Positions 1 through 9,310 of a stretch of DNA of 64,000 nucleotides are shown piece after piece; the first letter of the stretch is position 1; each line of letters begins with the position of its first letter. The translations under genes were made by a program, and so were the position numbers. The notes below the pieces were generated by a model. That model saw only the letters and a list, made by a program, of their open reading frames with translations. It was not told the origin of the DNA and did no database searches. This DNA comes from VAZQ01 sp963702695 (lineage in GTDB: Bacteria > Pseudomonadota > Alphaproteobacteria > Rhizobiales > Xanthobacteraceae), in contig CAVPDS010000007.1 of NCBI GenBank assembly GCA_963702695.1, positions 372,001 through 436,000 of the forward strand, written 5' to 3'.

Positions 1-1066
1 CCGCCTCGCCCTTGGCAGCAAGCTCGCGTCCGAAGCTGCCGCCGACATCGACCATGCAGAGCGACGAACCCGTCGCATTCGCGAGCAGCGCGGCGGTGCG
101 CGGACCGGCCGCCTTTTCGAACATCAGTTCGTCCGGGCGCAGGCCGAGCGGGTTACCGGGAAGCTCGATCGCCACACGATCATAGCTGCCAAGCTTGAGT
201 TTTCCGACGGCGTCGACATGGCGCCGCGGCAGATCGGGTAAGAACTTGATCTTGCCGGCGGCGAGCACGTTGGTCGACGCCGTGACGATCACGTTCGGAG
301 CGAGGAGGCGGCCCTTGGCGGTGTCGACCTCGACGGTGCGGCCACCCCAGTCGACACGCGTGACCGGCGTGGAGAGCTGCACCGTCAGGCCGCTCGCGAG
401 TTTTGCGAGCAGCGCGCCCAAGCCCTGGCGGCAGAAGGCGTCGACGTCACGTTCGATCGAACGGGAGAAATCGACCGCCGAAATTTCCGTGAGGTCCTTG
501 CCGCAACTGAACGGGCCCAGGAAGAAATCGATGGTCGCGCGCCAGTCGCCCAAATCCTTCGGCAGCGCCTGCGCACAGGGAAGGTCGCCCTTGCGCGCGG
601 CGTCACCGATTGCTCCGCTCGCGCGCGCGAGCGCTGCGAGGTAATCCTCCATCTCCCCTTCACGCGCATAGCGGCGCCCGATGCGCACCCGCTGGCCCGG
701 CGGCGCGGGGTAGATGTCGAGCCCGGTTTCGCGGGTCAGCTTGGCGAGCGGGTTGAACTCCGGCGTGTGGATCCAGTGCGCGCCGCGATCATACGGCACG
801 CCGAAGGTCGAGGTGTCGGTAATGCAGCGCCCGCCCACCTCCCCGGCAGCTTCGACGAGCGCGTAGCGCTTGCCGGCGGCGGCCAACTTGCGCGCCGCTG
901 CGATGCCGGCAGCGCCGGCGCCGACAATGATGACGTCCAGGCCACGCGGCGCCTCCTTCTGCTTCGGCACCGGCGCACGCTTGGGCGCAGGCGCTCCCAG
1001 CGCGGGTCGGGCCGCCGCGATGGCGGAGGCAGCAAGGAAAGAGCGGCGACTCATCCATTTCATCAT
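1..1066 (-). CDS. Tat-exported FAD-dependent oxidoreductase, flavin amine oxidase type (3' part outside window)
   Basis: The protein starts MMKWMSRRSFLAASA, a twin-arginine signal (RRSFLA), so export of a folded flavoprotein is expected. A Rossmann dinucleotide-binding motif, VIIVGAGAAGIAAARKL, follows at about residues 44-60, then the acidic strand end (VEAAGEVGGRC) typical of amine-oxidase-like FAD enzymes. About 355 codons are visible; the C-terminus lies beyond the left edge. The substrate cannot be told from this part; oxidation of an amine or a polyene by FAD is the family role. A GlcG-like haem-binding gene on the same strand ends in front of it after 60 bases. The start is the first of two adjacent ATGs, and no strong ribosome binding site is visible. 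Confidence 0.8.
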   Translation of the reverse strand, partial: MMKWMSRRSFLAASAIAAARPALGAPAPKRAPVPKQKEAPRGLDVIIVGAGAAGIAAARKLAAAGKRYALVEAAGEVGGRCITDTSTFGVPYDRGAHWIHTPEFNPLAKLTRETGLDIYPAPPGQRVRIGRRYAREGEMEDYLAALARASGAIGDAARKGDLPCAQALPKDLGDWRATIDFFLGPFSCGKDLTEISAVDFSRSIERDVDAFCRQGLGALLAKLASGLTVQLSTPVTRVDWGGRTVEVDTAKGRLLAPNVIVTASTNVLAAGKIKFLPDLPRRHVDAVGKLKLGSYDRVAIELPGNPLGLRPDELMFEKAAGPRTAALLANATGSSLCMVDVGGSFGRELAAKGEA

Positions 1067-1126
1067 CTGGCATCCACGCATGTCACACGATCTGCGGCTG
1101 ATACGCAGGGCTTATCCCGCGCTGCG

Positions 1127-1618
1127 CTACTTCAATTGATCCGCAACGCCCGCCAGGCCAGCCATGGAACAGGCTTCGTCGGGCTCGGTTGCCGATCCAC
1201 TCACGCCGACCGCGCCGATCGTTTCGTTGCCGACCTTGATCGGAACGCCGCCGCTGAGGGGCACGACCCGCGCCATGGTCCGCTGGCCGGCGATGCGGGC
1301 GCCAGGCTCGGTGAGTTTCGCCCATTCCGCCGACGTGTGGCGCGAGGTCAGGGCGGTGTAGGCCTTGCGCTGGGCAAGTTCCGAGTGATGCGGGCTCGCG
1401 TTGTCCGCCACCAGCATTCCGCGCAATTGGCCCTGGCGATCGACCACCGCGACGGTGAGGCCGCTGTGGTTCTGCTCGCACTTCGCGACCGCTGCCGCGA
1501 TGATCGCCATCGCCATATGTGAGCCGACGTCGCGATGCGTGACGACTTGCGCGTGGGCGGCGCCCGATACGGCGAGGCCAAGGACCGCAGCCGCAAGACT
1601 CCAGAATGACAGAGGCAT
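1127..1618 (-). CDS. Secreted haem-binding protein, GlcG/HbpS (DUF336) family
   Basis: This 163-residue protein has a Sec signal peptide (about residues 1-24, ending SGAAHA) followed by a single GlcG/HbpS domain. Family features seen are AVVDRQGQLRGML, a run like DNASPHHSELAQRKAYTA, and the glycine-rich GGVPIKVGNETIGAVGVSG. Family members bind haem or small cofactors; the exact role here is unknown. The start MPLSFW is preferred because a GGAG site lies about 8 bases upstream; an in-frame start further upstream would bury the signal peptide. It is divergent from the EI24-like gene and precedes the flavin oxidoreductase, so the two may form an exported pair. Confidence 0.8.
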   Translation of the reverse strand: MPLSFWSLAAAVLGLAVSGAAHAQVVTHRDVGSHMAMAIIAAAVAKCEQNHSGLTVAVVDRQGQLRGMLVADNASPHHSELAQRKAYTALTSRHTSAEWAKLTEPGARIAGQRTMARVVPLSGGVPIKVGNETIGAVGVSGSATEPDEACSMAGLAGVADQLK

Positions 1619-1738
1619 GGCAGAACTCCTTCGACAGATCGTGCTGCGTGAAAAGTGACCAAGGCGAAGCCGCAAGCTATCGCACGTGCTTGTCCCGAAC
1701 CAGCACCGTAATTACGTCTGGCCGCTGGAGTGGGATGC

Positions 1739-2452
1739 ATGCTCGATGCCGTCGTCAATGCCTTGTCGCAGATGGTTTCGCCGCCATTTCGGGCGGTGTT
1801 GTGGAAGTCGATCGGGCTCACCCTGCTGCTGATGGTCGCAATCGGCATCGGCCTGCAGCGCCTGTTCATATGGATCGCGGCGAGCGCGGAGCACTGGGCC
1901 GAGAATGCTTTCGGCGCGACACTCCACCTGCCGCTCGAGGTAATTGCATGGATCATTTCCTTCGCGACCGGATTGAGCGTAATCGCGGGATCGGTGTTTC
2001 TGATGCCGGCCGTTACTGCATTGGTGGCGAGTTTTTTCGTCGACGACATCGCGCTGGAAGTCGAACGCAGCTATTATCCCGCCGACCCGCCCGGGCAGCC
2101 GCTGCCACTCGCGCGCGCCTTGCTCGAAGGCGGCAAGACCGCGCTGCTCGCCGTTCTCGTTTATTTGCTGGCGGTGCCATTCCTGTTGTTTGCGGGATTC
2201 GGCGCGTTGATCTTTTTCTTCGCCACCGCGTTCCTGCTCGGCCGCGAATACTTCAAGCTCGCCGCGATGCGTCATTGGCCGGTCGAGGACGCCAAGCGCC
2301 TGCGCAAGGCGCATCAGGGCACGGTCTTTCTCGCCGGCATGGTAATTGCCGCCTTCGTGTCGATCCCGATCGTCAATCTCGCGACTCCGCTGTTCGGCAT
2401 GGCGTTCATGGTGCACATGCACAAGCGGATGGTGCGCCTCTCACCGGGCTGA
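1739..2452 (+). CDS. EI24/CysZ-like integral membrane protein
   Basis: This 237-residue protein has about five or six hydrophobic segments (near residues 25-45, 70-100, 140-180 and 205-225) and a conserved stretch between them with LEVERSYYP and the segment GREYFKLAAMR. That pattern fits the EI24 domain family, which includes the sulfate permease CysZ. No cysteine-pathway gene is adjacent, so sulfate transport is only a family suggestion. The ATG at 1739 is chosen over an in-frame GTG at 1730 because GGAG at 1727-1730 is correctly spaced from it. It is a single gene, divergent from the haem-binding gene. Confidence 0.75.
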   Translation: MLDAVVNALSQMVSPPFRAVLWKSIGLTLLLMVAIGIGLQRLFIWIAASAEHWAENAFGATLHLPLEVIAWIISFATGLSVIAGSVFLMPAVTALVASFFVDDIALEVERSYYPADPPGQPLPLARALLEGGKTALLAVLVYLLAVPFLLFAGFGALIFFFATAFLLGREYFKLAAMRHWPVEDAKRLRKAHQGTVFLAGMVIAAFVSIPIVNLATPLFGMAFMVHMHKRMVRLSPG

Positions 2453-2554
2453 GTTTGTAGCGCGTGCTCGGCGCCCATTAGTTCCGCAATTCAACAATAA
2501 GCATGCGTTTGGCGCCACCGTGGTTGACGAATGCCGACGCTGTCTTATGCCGGA

Positions 2555-3241
2555 TTAGATCTGCAGCGCCCGGAGCGGCGATGGCCCAACGATGCCATGC
2601 AACCAGAACACGACGGCGAAAAGCACGACGGCCAGCGCGATTTGCCAGGCGCGGAGCTCCGAAATTTCGAAGCGTGTGCGGCCAGCGAGGATGGCGGCGA
2701 ATGGCAGGCGCGAGGTCTGTGCTGCAAACTCGTCCCAGAGCCCGCCGAGCGCGCGGCGCCGTTTGCGATCAATCGACACCATGCCGTTCACGGCCGTGAC
2801 GAGCACCGCCCCAAACATGATCAATGCGGCGAGATTGCCGTTTACGAGCAAGTGCGCGATGCCCCACAGCGATACGCCGCAGAGGCGCGGATGACGCGTG
2901 ACCCGCGTGATGCCATAGACCGGCAGCTTATTATCGATCATCCGATAAGGCTTGGTCGTCGTCGGATTCATCGGCCCGCTGCCGACTATCGTGAGGAGGA
3001 ATGCGAGAAAAACCAGCACAAAGGCGAGATACCCCAAAGCCGGAATTGTCGGCCATAGCGGCGTCCAAGGCGCGGCCCGATAGGCGAAAACGAACCATAC
3101 CACGCCTACGATGGAGAGCAGCGAGAAAATGCCGAAGAAGGGCCCTTCGCCAAGCATCCCAACCAAACGCGCGCGCAAGGGTCCGGCAACGATCAGATGA
3201 AGACCGAGCCAGAATGCCGCCGCCAGTGAGATCGACGCCAT
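2555..3241 (-). CDS. NnrU family membrane protein
   Basis: This 228-residue protein has six or so hydrophobic segments spread along its length and the motif GITRVTRHPRLCGVSLWGIAH. The RHP sequence followed by a hydrophobic helix is typical of NnrU and related isoprenylcysteine-methyltransferase-like membrane proteins. NnrU was named for its link with nitrite and nitric oxide reduction, but no denitrification gene is near, so the role here is open. It is transcribed away from the RND efflux operon, sharing a 214-base intergenic region with it. Confidence 0.8.
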   Translation of the reverse strand: MASISLAAAFWLGLHLIVAGPLRARLVGMLGEGPFFGIFSLLSIVGVVWFVFAYRAAPWTPLWPTIPALGYLAFVLVFLAFLLTIVGSGPMNPTTTKPYRMIDNKLPVYGITRVTRHPRLCGVSLWGIAHLLVNGNLAALIMFGAVLVTAVNGMVSIDRKRRRALGGLWDEFAAQTSRLPFAAILAGRTRFEISELRAWQIALAVVLFAVVFWLHGIVGPSPLRALQI

Positions 3242-3352
3242 GTCGCATCTCCTTCACGCCCGGAATTCCCCCAGATGAACCCCGAATTTGAGGCAAATGG
3301 GCCGCCATCTGGAAATAGCCGAAACTTCAAACTGAGACACTACCAACTCATC

Positions 3353-3390
3353 CCTTCAATATTGTAGCTTGCCTTCAATATTGTAGCTTG
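3353..3390. repeat. Perfect 19-base tandem duplication upstream of the RND efflux operon
   Basis: The unit CCTTCAATATTGTAGCTTG occurs twice without a gap at 3353-3371 and 3372-3390. Each unit contains the palindrome CAATATTG. It lies 65 bases before the adaptor start, between the divergent NnrU gene and the efflux genes, and is clearly richer in A and T than its surroundings. Its position suits an operator or a promoter part, but no regulator gene is adjacent. Confidence 0.8.
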
Positions 3391-3455
3391 CAAAACCGGG
3401 TCGATGCGGTGCCGGTGCGCGGTCGCAATAACGACATTTCGTTAGGGACCTTCTC

Positions 3456-4676
3456 ATGAACAGACACCGCATTACCGTTATGGTGGGCTTGGCTCTCTTG
3501 CTGGTCGCGGTTGCGGGCTGGTATCGCTTCTACGGTCCCGTTGGCACCACGGCGACAAGAACGTCGCAAAGCGGCAAAGCCACAGCGGGAGGCGACGCCG
3601 CAGTTCCGGTCACGTTGACGCTCGCGCACGCCGAGAATTTTGCCATCCGGCGGCGGACGATCGGCATCCTGGAGTCGCCGGCGACCGTGGTGGTGAAATC
3701 CCGCCTCGAAAGCCAGGTTACAGAGCAGCACGTGAAGGACGGCCAGTTGGTTCGGAAGGGCGACCTGCTGTTCACTCTTGATGACCGCGAGGTCAAAGCC
3801 GCTATCGCCCGCGATCAAGCGCAGATCGAAAAGGATCAGGCGACAGCGGATCGAACCCAGGTCGACATGGAACGCTATCAGCGTTTGTCCACAACGGACG
3901 CGGTACCACGCCAGCAACTCGATCAGGCGACGGCGGACCACAAGATTGCCTTGGCCACCGTCGAGATTGATAAGGCACAGCTTAACGCCGACAATTTGAG
4001 GCTCGACTACGTCACGATCGAGGCGCCGATCAGCGGCCGCATTGGCACCATCCGCGTGACACCGGGTAATCTCATCAGCGTGAACGACCCGACCGGCTTG
4101 GTGACGATCACACAGATTAGGCCCATCCGTGTGAATTTTACGCTCGCCGAACGCGACCTCGCCGAGCTTCGCAAGGCTTTCACCACCAAACCGCCGGCGG
4201 CGGTGCGCGTCTATTCGCCTGGAGCGAGCGAGGCACTGGAGTCGGGTGAGTTGGACTTCGTCGACAGCGCCGTTGATACGACGTCTGGCACCATCACGGC
4301 CAAGGGGACGTTTCCCAATAAGAACTTCCTGCTTTGGCCCGGCATGTACGTCGACGTCGAGATCGATCTCGCGGTCCGCCCGAACACGGTAATGATTCCG
4401 GCGGTGGCTATCCAGAGCGGCCAGAGCGGCCCGTTTGTTTTTGTCGCCAAGCAGGACAACAAGGCCGAGATGCGCAAGGTCGAGATCGTCGGCGTCGAAG
4501 GCAACCGCGTCGCTTTGGCGTCGGGGGTGAGCGACGGCGAGCGCGTCATCGTCGAGGGCCAGATGCGCCTCGTCGACGGCGCGAGCCTGGTCGAGGTCCC
4601 CCAGCCGAAAGGCAGCCAAGGCGCTGGCAGCGGAGCGGGGACGCCTGGCGCCGCTGACGGCGAGGCATGGCGATGA
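3456..4676 (+). CDS. RND efflux periplasmic adaptor (HlyD/MdtA family)
   Basis: This 406-residue membrane fusion protein has an N-terminal membrane anchor (about residues 8-22), a biotinyl-lipoyl-like half (VVVKSRLESQVTEQHVKDG), a helical hairpin (about 115-170), the second lipoyl half (IEAPISGRIGTIRVTPGNL), then beta-barrel and membrane-proximal domains. It should link the inner-membrane pump to an outer-membrane channel. The stop overlaps the permease start by an ATGA junction, so the two genes are translationally coupled. No outer-membrane factor gene is adjacent, so a shared TolC-like channel is likely. The perfect tandem repeat just upstream may take part in control. Confidence 0.9.
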   Translation: MNRHRITVMVGLALLLVAVAGWYRFYGPVGTTATRTSQSGKATAGGDAAVPVTLTLAHAENFAIRRRTIGILESPATVVVKSRLESQVTEQHVKDGQLVRKGDLLFTLDDREVKAAIARDQAQIEKDQATADRTQVDMERYQRLSTTDAVPRQQLDQATADHKIALATVEIDKAQLNADNLRLDYVTIEAPISGRIGTIRVTPGNLISVNDPTGLVTITQIRPIRVNFTLAERDLAELRKAFTTKPPAAVRVYSPGASEALESGELDFVDSAVDTTSGTITAKGTFPNKNFLLWPGMYVDVEIDLAVRPNTVMIPAVAIQSGQSGPFVFVAKQDNKAEMRKVEIVGVEGNRVALASGVSDGERVIVEGQMRLVDGASLVEVPQPKGSQGAGSGAGTPGAADGEAWR

Positions 4677-7600
4677 ACATTTCGGAATTCTGCATCCGGC
4701 ATCCCGTCGCGACGACGCTGATGTCGGCCGCGCTCGTTGTCAGCGGCGCCTTCGCCTATATGTTCTTGCCGGTGGCGGCGCTTCCGCGCACCGAATTTCC
4801 CGTTGTCAACGTTTCGGCATCCCTCCCGGGAGCTTCTCCCGACACGATGGCCAACGCGGTCGCAACCCCGCTCATCAAGCAGTTCTCGGCGATCGCCGGC
4901 ATCGACACCATCAGCGCGACAAGCTCCCAGGGCTCGGTGTCGATTGCGTTGCAGTTCGAGCTTAATCGCGACATCGACAGCGCCGCCGCCGACGTCCAAT
5001 CCGCGATCGCCCGGGTGCAGCGGAGCTTGCCGCCTGAGATGACCGAACCGCCGAGCTATCGCAAGGTCAATCCCGCTGACGCGCCGATCCTCATTCTCAC
5101 TTTGAGCAGCGACATCGCGCCGCTTCAGGACATGGACGCGTTCGCCCAGCAGGTGATCTCACCCGCCCTGTCAACGATAGACGGCGTTGCCCAGGTGCAG
5201 GTGTTCGGCAGCCAGAAATACGCCGTCCGCGTGCAGTTGAACCCGGACGCACTCGCCGCCCGCGGGATCGGCGTCGATGAGATCCAGGCGGCAATCGCCG
5301 CGGCGAACGCCAACACGCCGATCGGCACCCTGAAAAATACCAAACAGTCTCTGACTATTCAGGCGCAAACCGAATTGTCGAACGCCGACCAGTTCCGCAA
5401 CATCATCGTTGCCACGCGCAACGATCGACCGGTGCGGCTGGGCGACCTCGCGGTGGTGTCGGATTCGGTCGAAGACAATCAGACCGCGAGTTGGTACAAC
5501 GGAACGCGCGCGATCATTCTCGGCGTCTTTCGCCAGCCGGATGCCAACACCGTTGCGGTCGTTGATCGTATCAAGGCGCTGCTGCCAAGTTTCGAGAGCC
5601 AGCTGCCGCGTGCGGCCGCCTTGAATGTGCTCAACGATCGCTCAACGTCGATCCGCGATGCCGTGCATGATGTGCAGCTTACACTCGGGCTGACCATCGC
5701 TCTCGTGATTTTGGTGATCTTTCTGTTCCTGCGACGCGTCAGCGTCACCGTCATTCCGGCCCTGGCCGTTCCCATTTCACTCATCGCGACGCTTGGCGTG
5801 ATGTACCTTCTCAACTTCAGCATCGACAATATTTCGCTCCTCGGGTTGACCCTTTCCGTCGGTCTGGTGGTCGATGATGCGATCGTGATGGTTGAGAATA
5901 TCCATCGGCATATGGAGGAAGATGGACTCGACCCATTGGAGGCCGCGCTCAAAGGCAGCCGCGAGATCGGCTTCACCATCATTTCGATCACGGTATCCCT
6001 GGTCGCGGTGTTTATTCCCGTATTGCTGATGGGGGGCATCATCGGCCGCATCTTCAACGAATTCGCCGTGGTGGTCACCACGGCGATCGTAGCGTCGGCC
6101 TTCGTATCGCTGACATTGACGCCAATGCTGGCGGCCAAGATCCTACCAAAGCCCGAGCCGAAGCCAGCCCACGGCGAACGGCCGGCCGGCTGGAGTGCAC
6201 ACTTCGAGCGCGCCTTTGCCGCCGTGCTGCGAGGCTACGACCGCACGCTGCAGGCCAGCTTGCGTCATAAGCCATGGATGCTCGTGGTCTTTTTCGCCAC
6301 GCTCGCGGGCACCGTCTGGTTGATCACGGTGACGCCCAAGGGCCTGTTCCCTCAGGAGGACATCGGGCAACTCTCGGTTTCAACCGAGGCGCGCCAGGAC
6401 GTTTCGTTCGAAGCCATGGTCGAACTGCAACAACAGGTGGAGACGGCGTACCGAAAGTCGCCGCACGTCGCCAATGTCGCATCCATCGTGGGCGGCACTG
6501 CGCTCAACAATGGCAAGATGTTCGTGGAGCTCAAGCCGCGCCGCGAACGACCGGCGCTGCAGCAGGTGCTGGCGGATCTGCGCCGCGATACGGCTCGCAT
6601 CGCCGGCATCCGAGCCGTTGCCGTGCCGGTGCAGAACCTGAAGATTGGCGGGCGGTCGAGCCGCGCTGAATATCAGTTCGTCGTACAAGGCCTCGATCGA
6701 CCGCAGCTTTACGAGTGGTCGCAGAAGATGACCGACGTGATGAGCCGCGACCCGCTTTTCGCCGACGTCAACAGCGACCTGCAGATAAACGCCACCCAGG
6801 CAACGCTGGTCGTCGACAAGGACAAGGCCAGCTCGCTCGGAATTTCCGCGGCACAGTTGCGCTCGACCCTGTATTCCGGTTTCGGCAGCCGAACAGTGTC
6901 GACCATCTTCGGGACCGGCGACAGCTTTGCAGTGGTGATGGAATTCAACGAAAAGGCCAACTGGACCACCGCTGAGCTTCCCGACGTGCGCATCCGGAAC
7001 GGCGCGGGGAAACTAGTGCCGATCGGCGCCTTTGCGCGGATCGAGCGAACGGCAGGCTCGCTGACCATCAATCAGCTCGGGCAACTTCCGGCTGTGACGA
7101 TATCGTTCAACCTGCCGGCCGGCGTCGCGCTCGGTGATGCCGTGGCGCGCATCGACGAATTGAAGGCCGCGCAGAAATTTCCGGCGACGCTGACTACCGG
7201 GTTCGCCGGCAACGCCAAAACTTTTCAGGATTCGATTGCAAACCAGGGCGGCCTGCTGATTGCCGCCGTGGTGACGATCTATATCGTGCTTGGAATTCTG
7301 TACGAGAGTTATGTTCATCCCTTTACGATTCTGACGGGCCTGCCGTCGGCGGTCATCGGCGCACTCGTGGCGCTGCGATTGTTCGGCATGGACCTCAGTC
7401 TGATCGCTGTCGTAGGCCTGCTGATGCTGATCGGTATCGTGAAGAAGAATGCGATCATGATGATCGACGTTGCCTTGACGACTCAGCGCGAAGGCAAGGC
7501 GCCGGCCGACGCGATCTATGAAGCCGCTCTGCTGCGCTTTCGACCGATCATGATGACCACACTGGCGGCGCTGCTGGGCGTGTTGCCGATCGCGATCGGC

Positions 7601-7789
7601 GTCGGGGCCGGCGCCGAGTTACGCCAGCCGCTGGGTGTCGCCTTGGTTGGCGGCTTGCTCGTCTCGCAAACGCTGACGCTGTATATGACCCCGACGCTCT
7701 ATATCTACATGGAGCAACTGGCCGCCGGCTCGCGCTATCTCTACGGGAAGATCGGACGGCGACCGGAAGTCGAGGTTCGCAAGGCCTAG
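4673..7789 (+). CDS. RND multidrug efflux permease, AcrB/HAE1 family
   Basis: This pump of about 1038 residues has the usual duplicated plan: TM1, a large periplasmic loop, TM2-6, a central cytoplasmic stretch, TM7, a second loop and TM8-12. The proton-relay aspartates are in GLVVDDAIVMVENIHRHM (TM4 region), and the TM10 lysine is in GIVKKNAIMMIDVAL. The start at MNISEFCIRHPVATTL is chosen because GAGG at 4662-4665 is well placed and an in-frame ATG two codons earlier is not. It works with the adaptor encoded just before it to export small hydrophobic compounds by proton antiport. Substrates cannot be predicted. Confidence 0.93.
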   Translation: MNISEFCIRHPVATTLMSAALVVSGAFAYMFLPVAALPRTEFPVVNVSASLPGASPDTMANAVATPLIKQFSAIAGIDTISATSSQGSVSIALQFELNRDIDSAAADVQSAIARVQRSLPPEMTEPPSYRKVNPADAPILILTLSSDIAPLQDMDAFAQQVISPALSTIDGVAQVQVFGSQKYAVRVQLNPDALAARGIGVDEIQAAIAAANANTPIGTLKNTKQSLTIQAQTELSNADQFRNIIVATRNDRPVRLGDLAVVSDSVEDNQTASWYNGTRAIILGVFRQPDANTVAVVDRIKALLPSFESQLPRAAALNVLNDRSTSIRDAVHDVQLTLGLTIALVILVIFLFLRRVSVTVIPALAVPISLIATLGVMYLLNFSIDNISLLGLTLSVGLVVDDAIVMVENIHRHMEEDGLDPLEAALKGSREIGFTIISITVSLVAVFIPVLLMGGIIGRIFNEFAVVVTTAIVASAFVSLTLTPMLAAKILPKPEPKPAHGERPAGWSAHFERAFAAVLRGYDRTLQASLRHKPWMLVVFFATLAGTVWLITVTPKGLFPQEDIGQLSVSTEARQDVSFEAMVELQQQVETAYRKSPHVANVASIVGGTALNNGKMFVELKPRRERPALQQVLADLRRDTARIAGIRAVAVPVQNLKIGGRSSRAEYQFVVQGLDRPQLYEWSQKMTDVMSRDPLFADVNSDLQINATQATLVVDKDKASSLGISAAQLRSTLYSGFGSRTVSTIFGTGDSFAVVMEFNEKANWTTAELPDVRIRNGAGKLVPIGAFARIERTAGSLTINQLGQLPAVTISFNLPAGVALGDAVARIDELKAAQKFPATLTTGFAGNAKTFQDSIANQGGLLIAAVVTIYIVLGILYESYVHPFTILTGLPSAVIGALVALRLFGMDLSLIAVVGLLMLIGIVKKNAIMMIDVALTTQREGKAPADAIYEAALLRFRPIMMTTLAALLGVLPIAIGVGAGAELRQPLGVALVGGLLVSQTLTLYMTPTLYIYMEQLAAGSRYLYGKIGRRPEVEVRKA

Positions 7790-7843
7790 GCTAGCGCGCG
7801 ACCGCGACTGGCCTAGCTGCGACCTCGTTTTACGCGGATTCGG

Positions 7844-8668
7844 TCAAGACAAGGCTGCAATGAGAAGCCCTATCCCGATCGCTGCGAAACCGATTCCAGC
7901 AATTCGCGACAAAATGCGTCCCGCCGGCACTACCTTCTCGGCGAGGACGAAAATGGCGAGCCCTGCAATCCACAACACGTTCATGACGCCGCCAATGAAC
8001 AGAAGCGTCATCAGCGGCCAGCAGCAGCCGACGCAGAAGATGCCATGACGAAGCCCCAGCGAGAGCGAACCCAGGGGAGCTTGGCGAAATCCACCGTGGC
8101 GCTGGATGAAGACCAGGGGCGCCTGACATTCCCGCAGGCACAGGTCCTTGAGCGGCGTCCATTGATAAAGTCCGATCGCGATCAGCACGATGCCGCCGAG
8201 CAGATCGCTTGCGATTGTCATACTCGGCGTGAGCAGCGCGACGCTTTCGAGCGCGCATTGGGCAGTCGTGGCGAAAACTGCAAAACCGACCCAGGCCAGC
8301 ATGTAGCCCGCCACAAACCATCCGGTCGGGGCGAGCGTGCGACCCTGCCGGGCTGCCTGTCGCCCGACGCGGGAGTAGATCAGGATCATCGGCGCCACCG
8401 AGGGCGTCATCATGCCAATCATCATGACGGCCCACATCAAGAACATCAGCACGAATTGCGACACGCTCCAGGGTGCGAGCGCGGACACCATGCCCATTTC
8501 CAAGCCGGTGGAGACCATTCTCCAACCGGTCATGTCCATGCCGCCCATCTCCATGGTTTGGGCCAGGCGCAATATGTAGAGCCAGGACAGAACAGTGATC
8601 ACGACAAGAGCCGCAGCTACGATTGTGCGGTCACGCCGCAGCACTGATTCCAGCGCTGAATCTGTCAT
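7844..8668 (-). CDS. DUF2182 integral membrane protein, predicted metal-binding
   Basis: This 274-residue protein has about six or seven transmembrane segments and several methionine- and cysteine-rich patches: MEMGGMDM near residue 41, a membrane segment with MMIGMMTPSVAPM, CLREC, and GIFCVGCCWPLM. These are hallmarks of DUF2182 proteins, annotated as predicted metal-binding membrane proteins; the metal and function are unproven. It starts 6 bases after the stop of the DUF1326 gene, so the pair is almost certainly one operon. The Met/Cys content would suit copper or a similar soft metal, but that is inference. Confidence 0.85.
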   Translation of the reverse strand: MTDSALESVLRRDRTIVAAALVVITVLSWLYILRLAQTMEMGGMDMTGWRMVSTGLEMGMVSALAPWSVSQFVLMFLMWAVMMIGMMTPSVAPMILIYSRVGRQAARQGRTLAPTGWFVAGYMLAWVGFAVFATTAQCALESVALLTPSMTIASDLLGGIVLIAIGLYQWTPLKDLCLRECQAPLVFIQRHGGFRQAPLGSLSLGLRHGIFCVGCCWPLMTLLFIGGVMNVLWIAGLAIFVLAEKVVPAGRILSRIAGIGFAAIGIGLLIAALS

Positions 8669-8674
8669 GGGCCG

Positions 8675-9310
8675 TCAGCGCACGATGCCGCTTTGGCTGA
8701 GGTGGATATTGGCAAACTGTGCATAGGAGTCGGCGAGATCGAGCTCAATGGGGCGCTGCGTCTTGGTCCATCCGCGGCCGACCTCTGCAATCGTGTACTC
8801 GAAACCGTCGGGAATATCGATCCGCGCGCGATGCTCTGCGCCGGTTACCGAGTTGACGATCGGCTGACCGCGCCCGTCGGTCACGCCCGCCACCACAAGC
8901 CGCGCCTTGCGCGCATCGATATCGACCTCGAATTCGATGGGGGCAAAAATCGGTTCATGGAGTTTTTCAAGTGTGGCGGAGAACACTTGAAAGATGGTTG
9001 CACCGGGCTCGGTATCCTGCCCCGTAAGAATGCGCAGCAGCGCCTCGCGCTGCTGTGGTGTAGCCCGTTCATCGATGACGACCGCGGCTTCTCCTTTGCC
9101 CTCGTGGATAGGGCCTGGCCAGCGGAAAATGCCGACGAATCTCAGGCCGTCGAGCTTGGTCGTGCCATGGAAACCCTTCTCGATTTCCATTCCAGCGACC
9201 GCTTGGCAATGCCCGTGTGTCGGCAAGGCGTTGAATTGACAGGGGCATCCATAGGCGCAATTACAGTTGACGAATTCTCGCGCTTTGATGGTCCATTTGA
9301 TCTCAGTCAT
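8675..9310 (-). CDS. DUF1326 domain-containing protein
   Basis: This 211-residue protein opens with the family signature FVNCNCAYGCPCQFN, a cluster of four cysteines near residues 15-24, followed by GHCQAVAGMEIEKG and a central beta-rich part. There is no signal peptide. DUF1326 proteins are usually encoded beside DUF2182 membrane proteins, as here, and the Cys cluster suggests metal or Fe-S binding. The start at MTEIKWT is supported by GGAGG about 7 bases upstream; an in-frame GTG eight codons earlier has no such site. The molecular role is not known. Confidence 0.88.
   Translation of the reverse strand: MTEIKWTIKAREFVNCNCAYGCPCQFNALPTHGHCQAVAGMEIEKGFHGTTKLDGLRFVGIFRWPGPIHEGKGEAAVVIDERATPQQREALLRILTGQDTEPGATIFQVFSATLEKLHEPIFAPIEFEVDIDARKARLVVAGVTDGRGQPIVNSVTGAEHRARIDIPDGFEYTIAEVGRGWTKTQRPIELDLADSYAQFANIHLSQSGIVR

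Noticed and set aside
3375..4619. Long antisense open frame of 414 codons opposite the RND adaptor
   Set aside because: GC-rich mirror frame of a strongly conserved gene; no ribosome site or family similarity.
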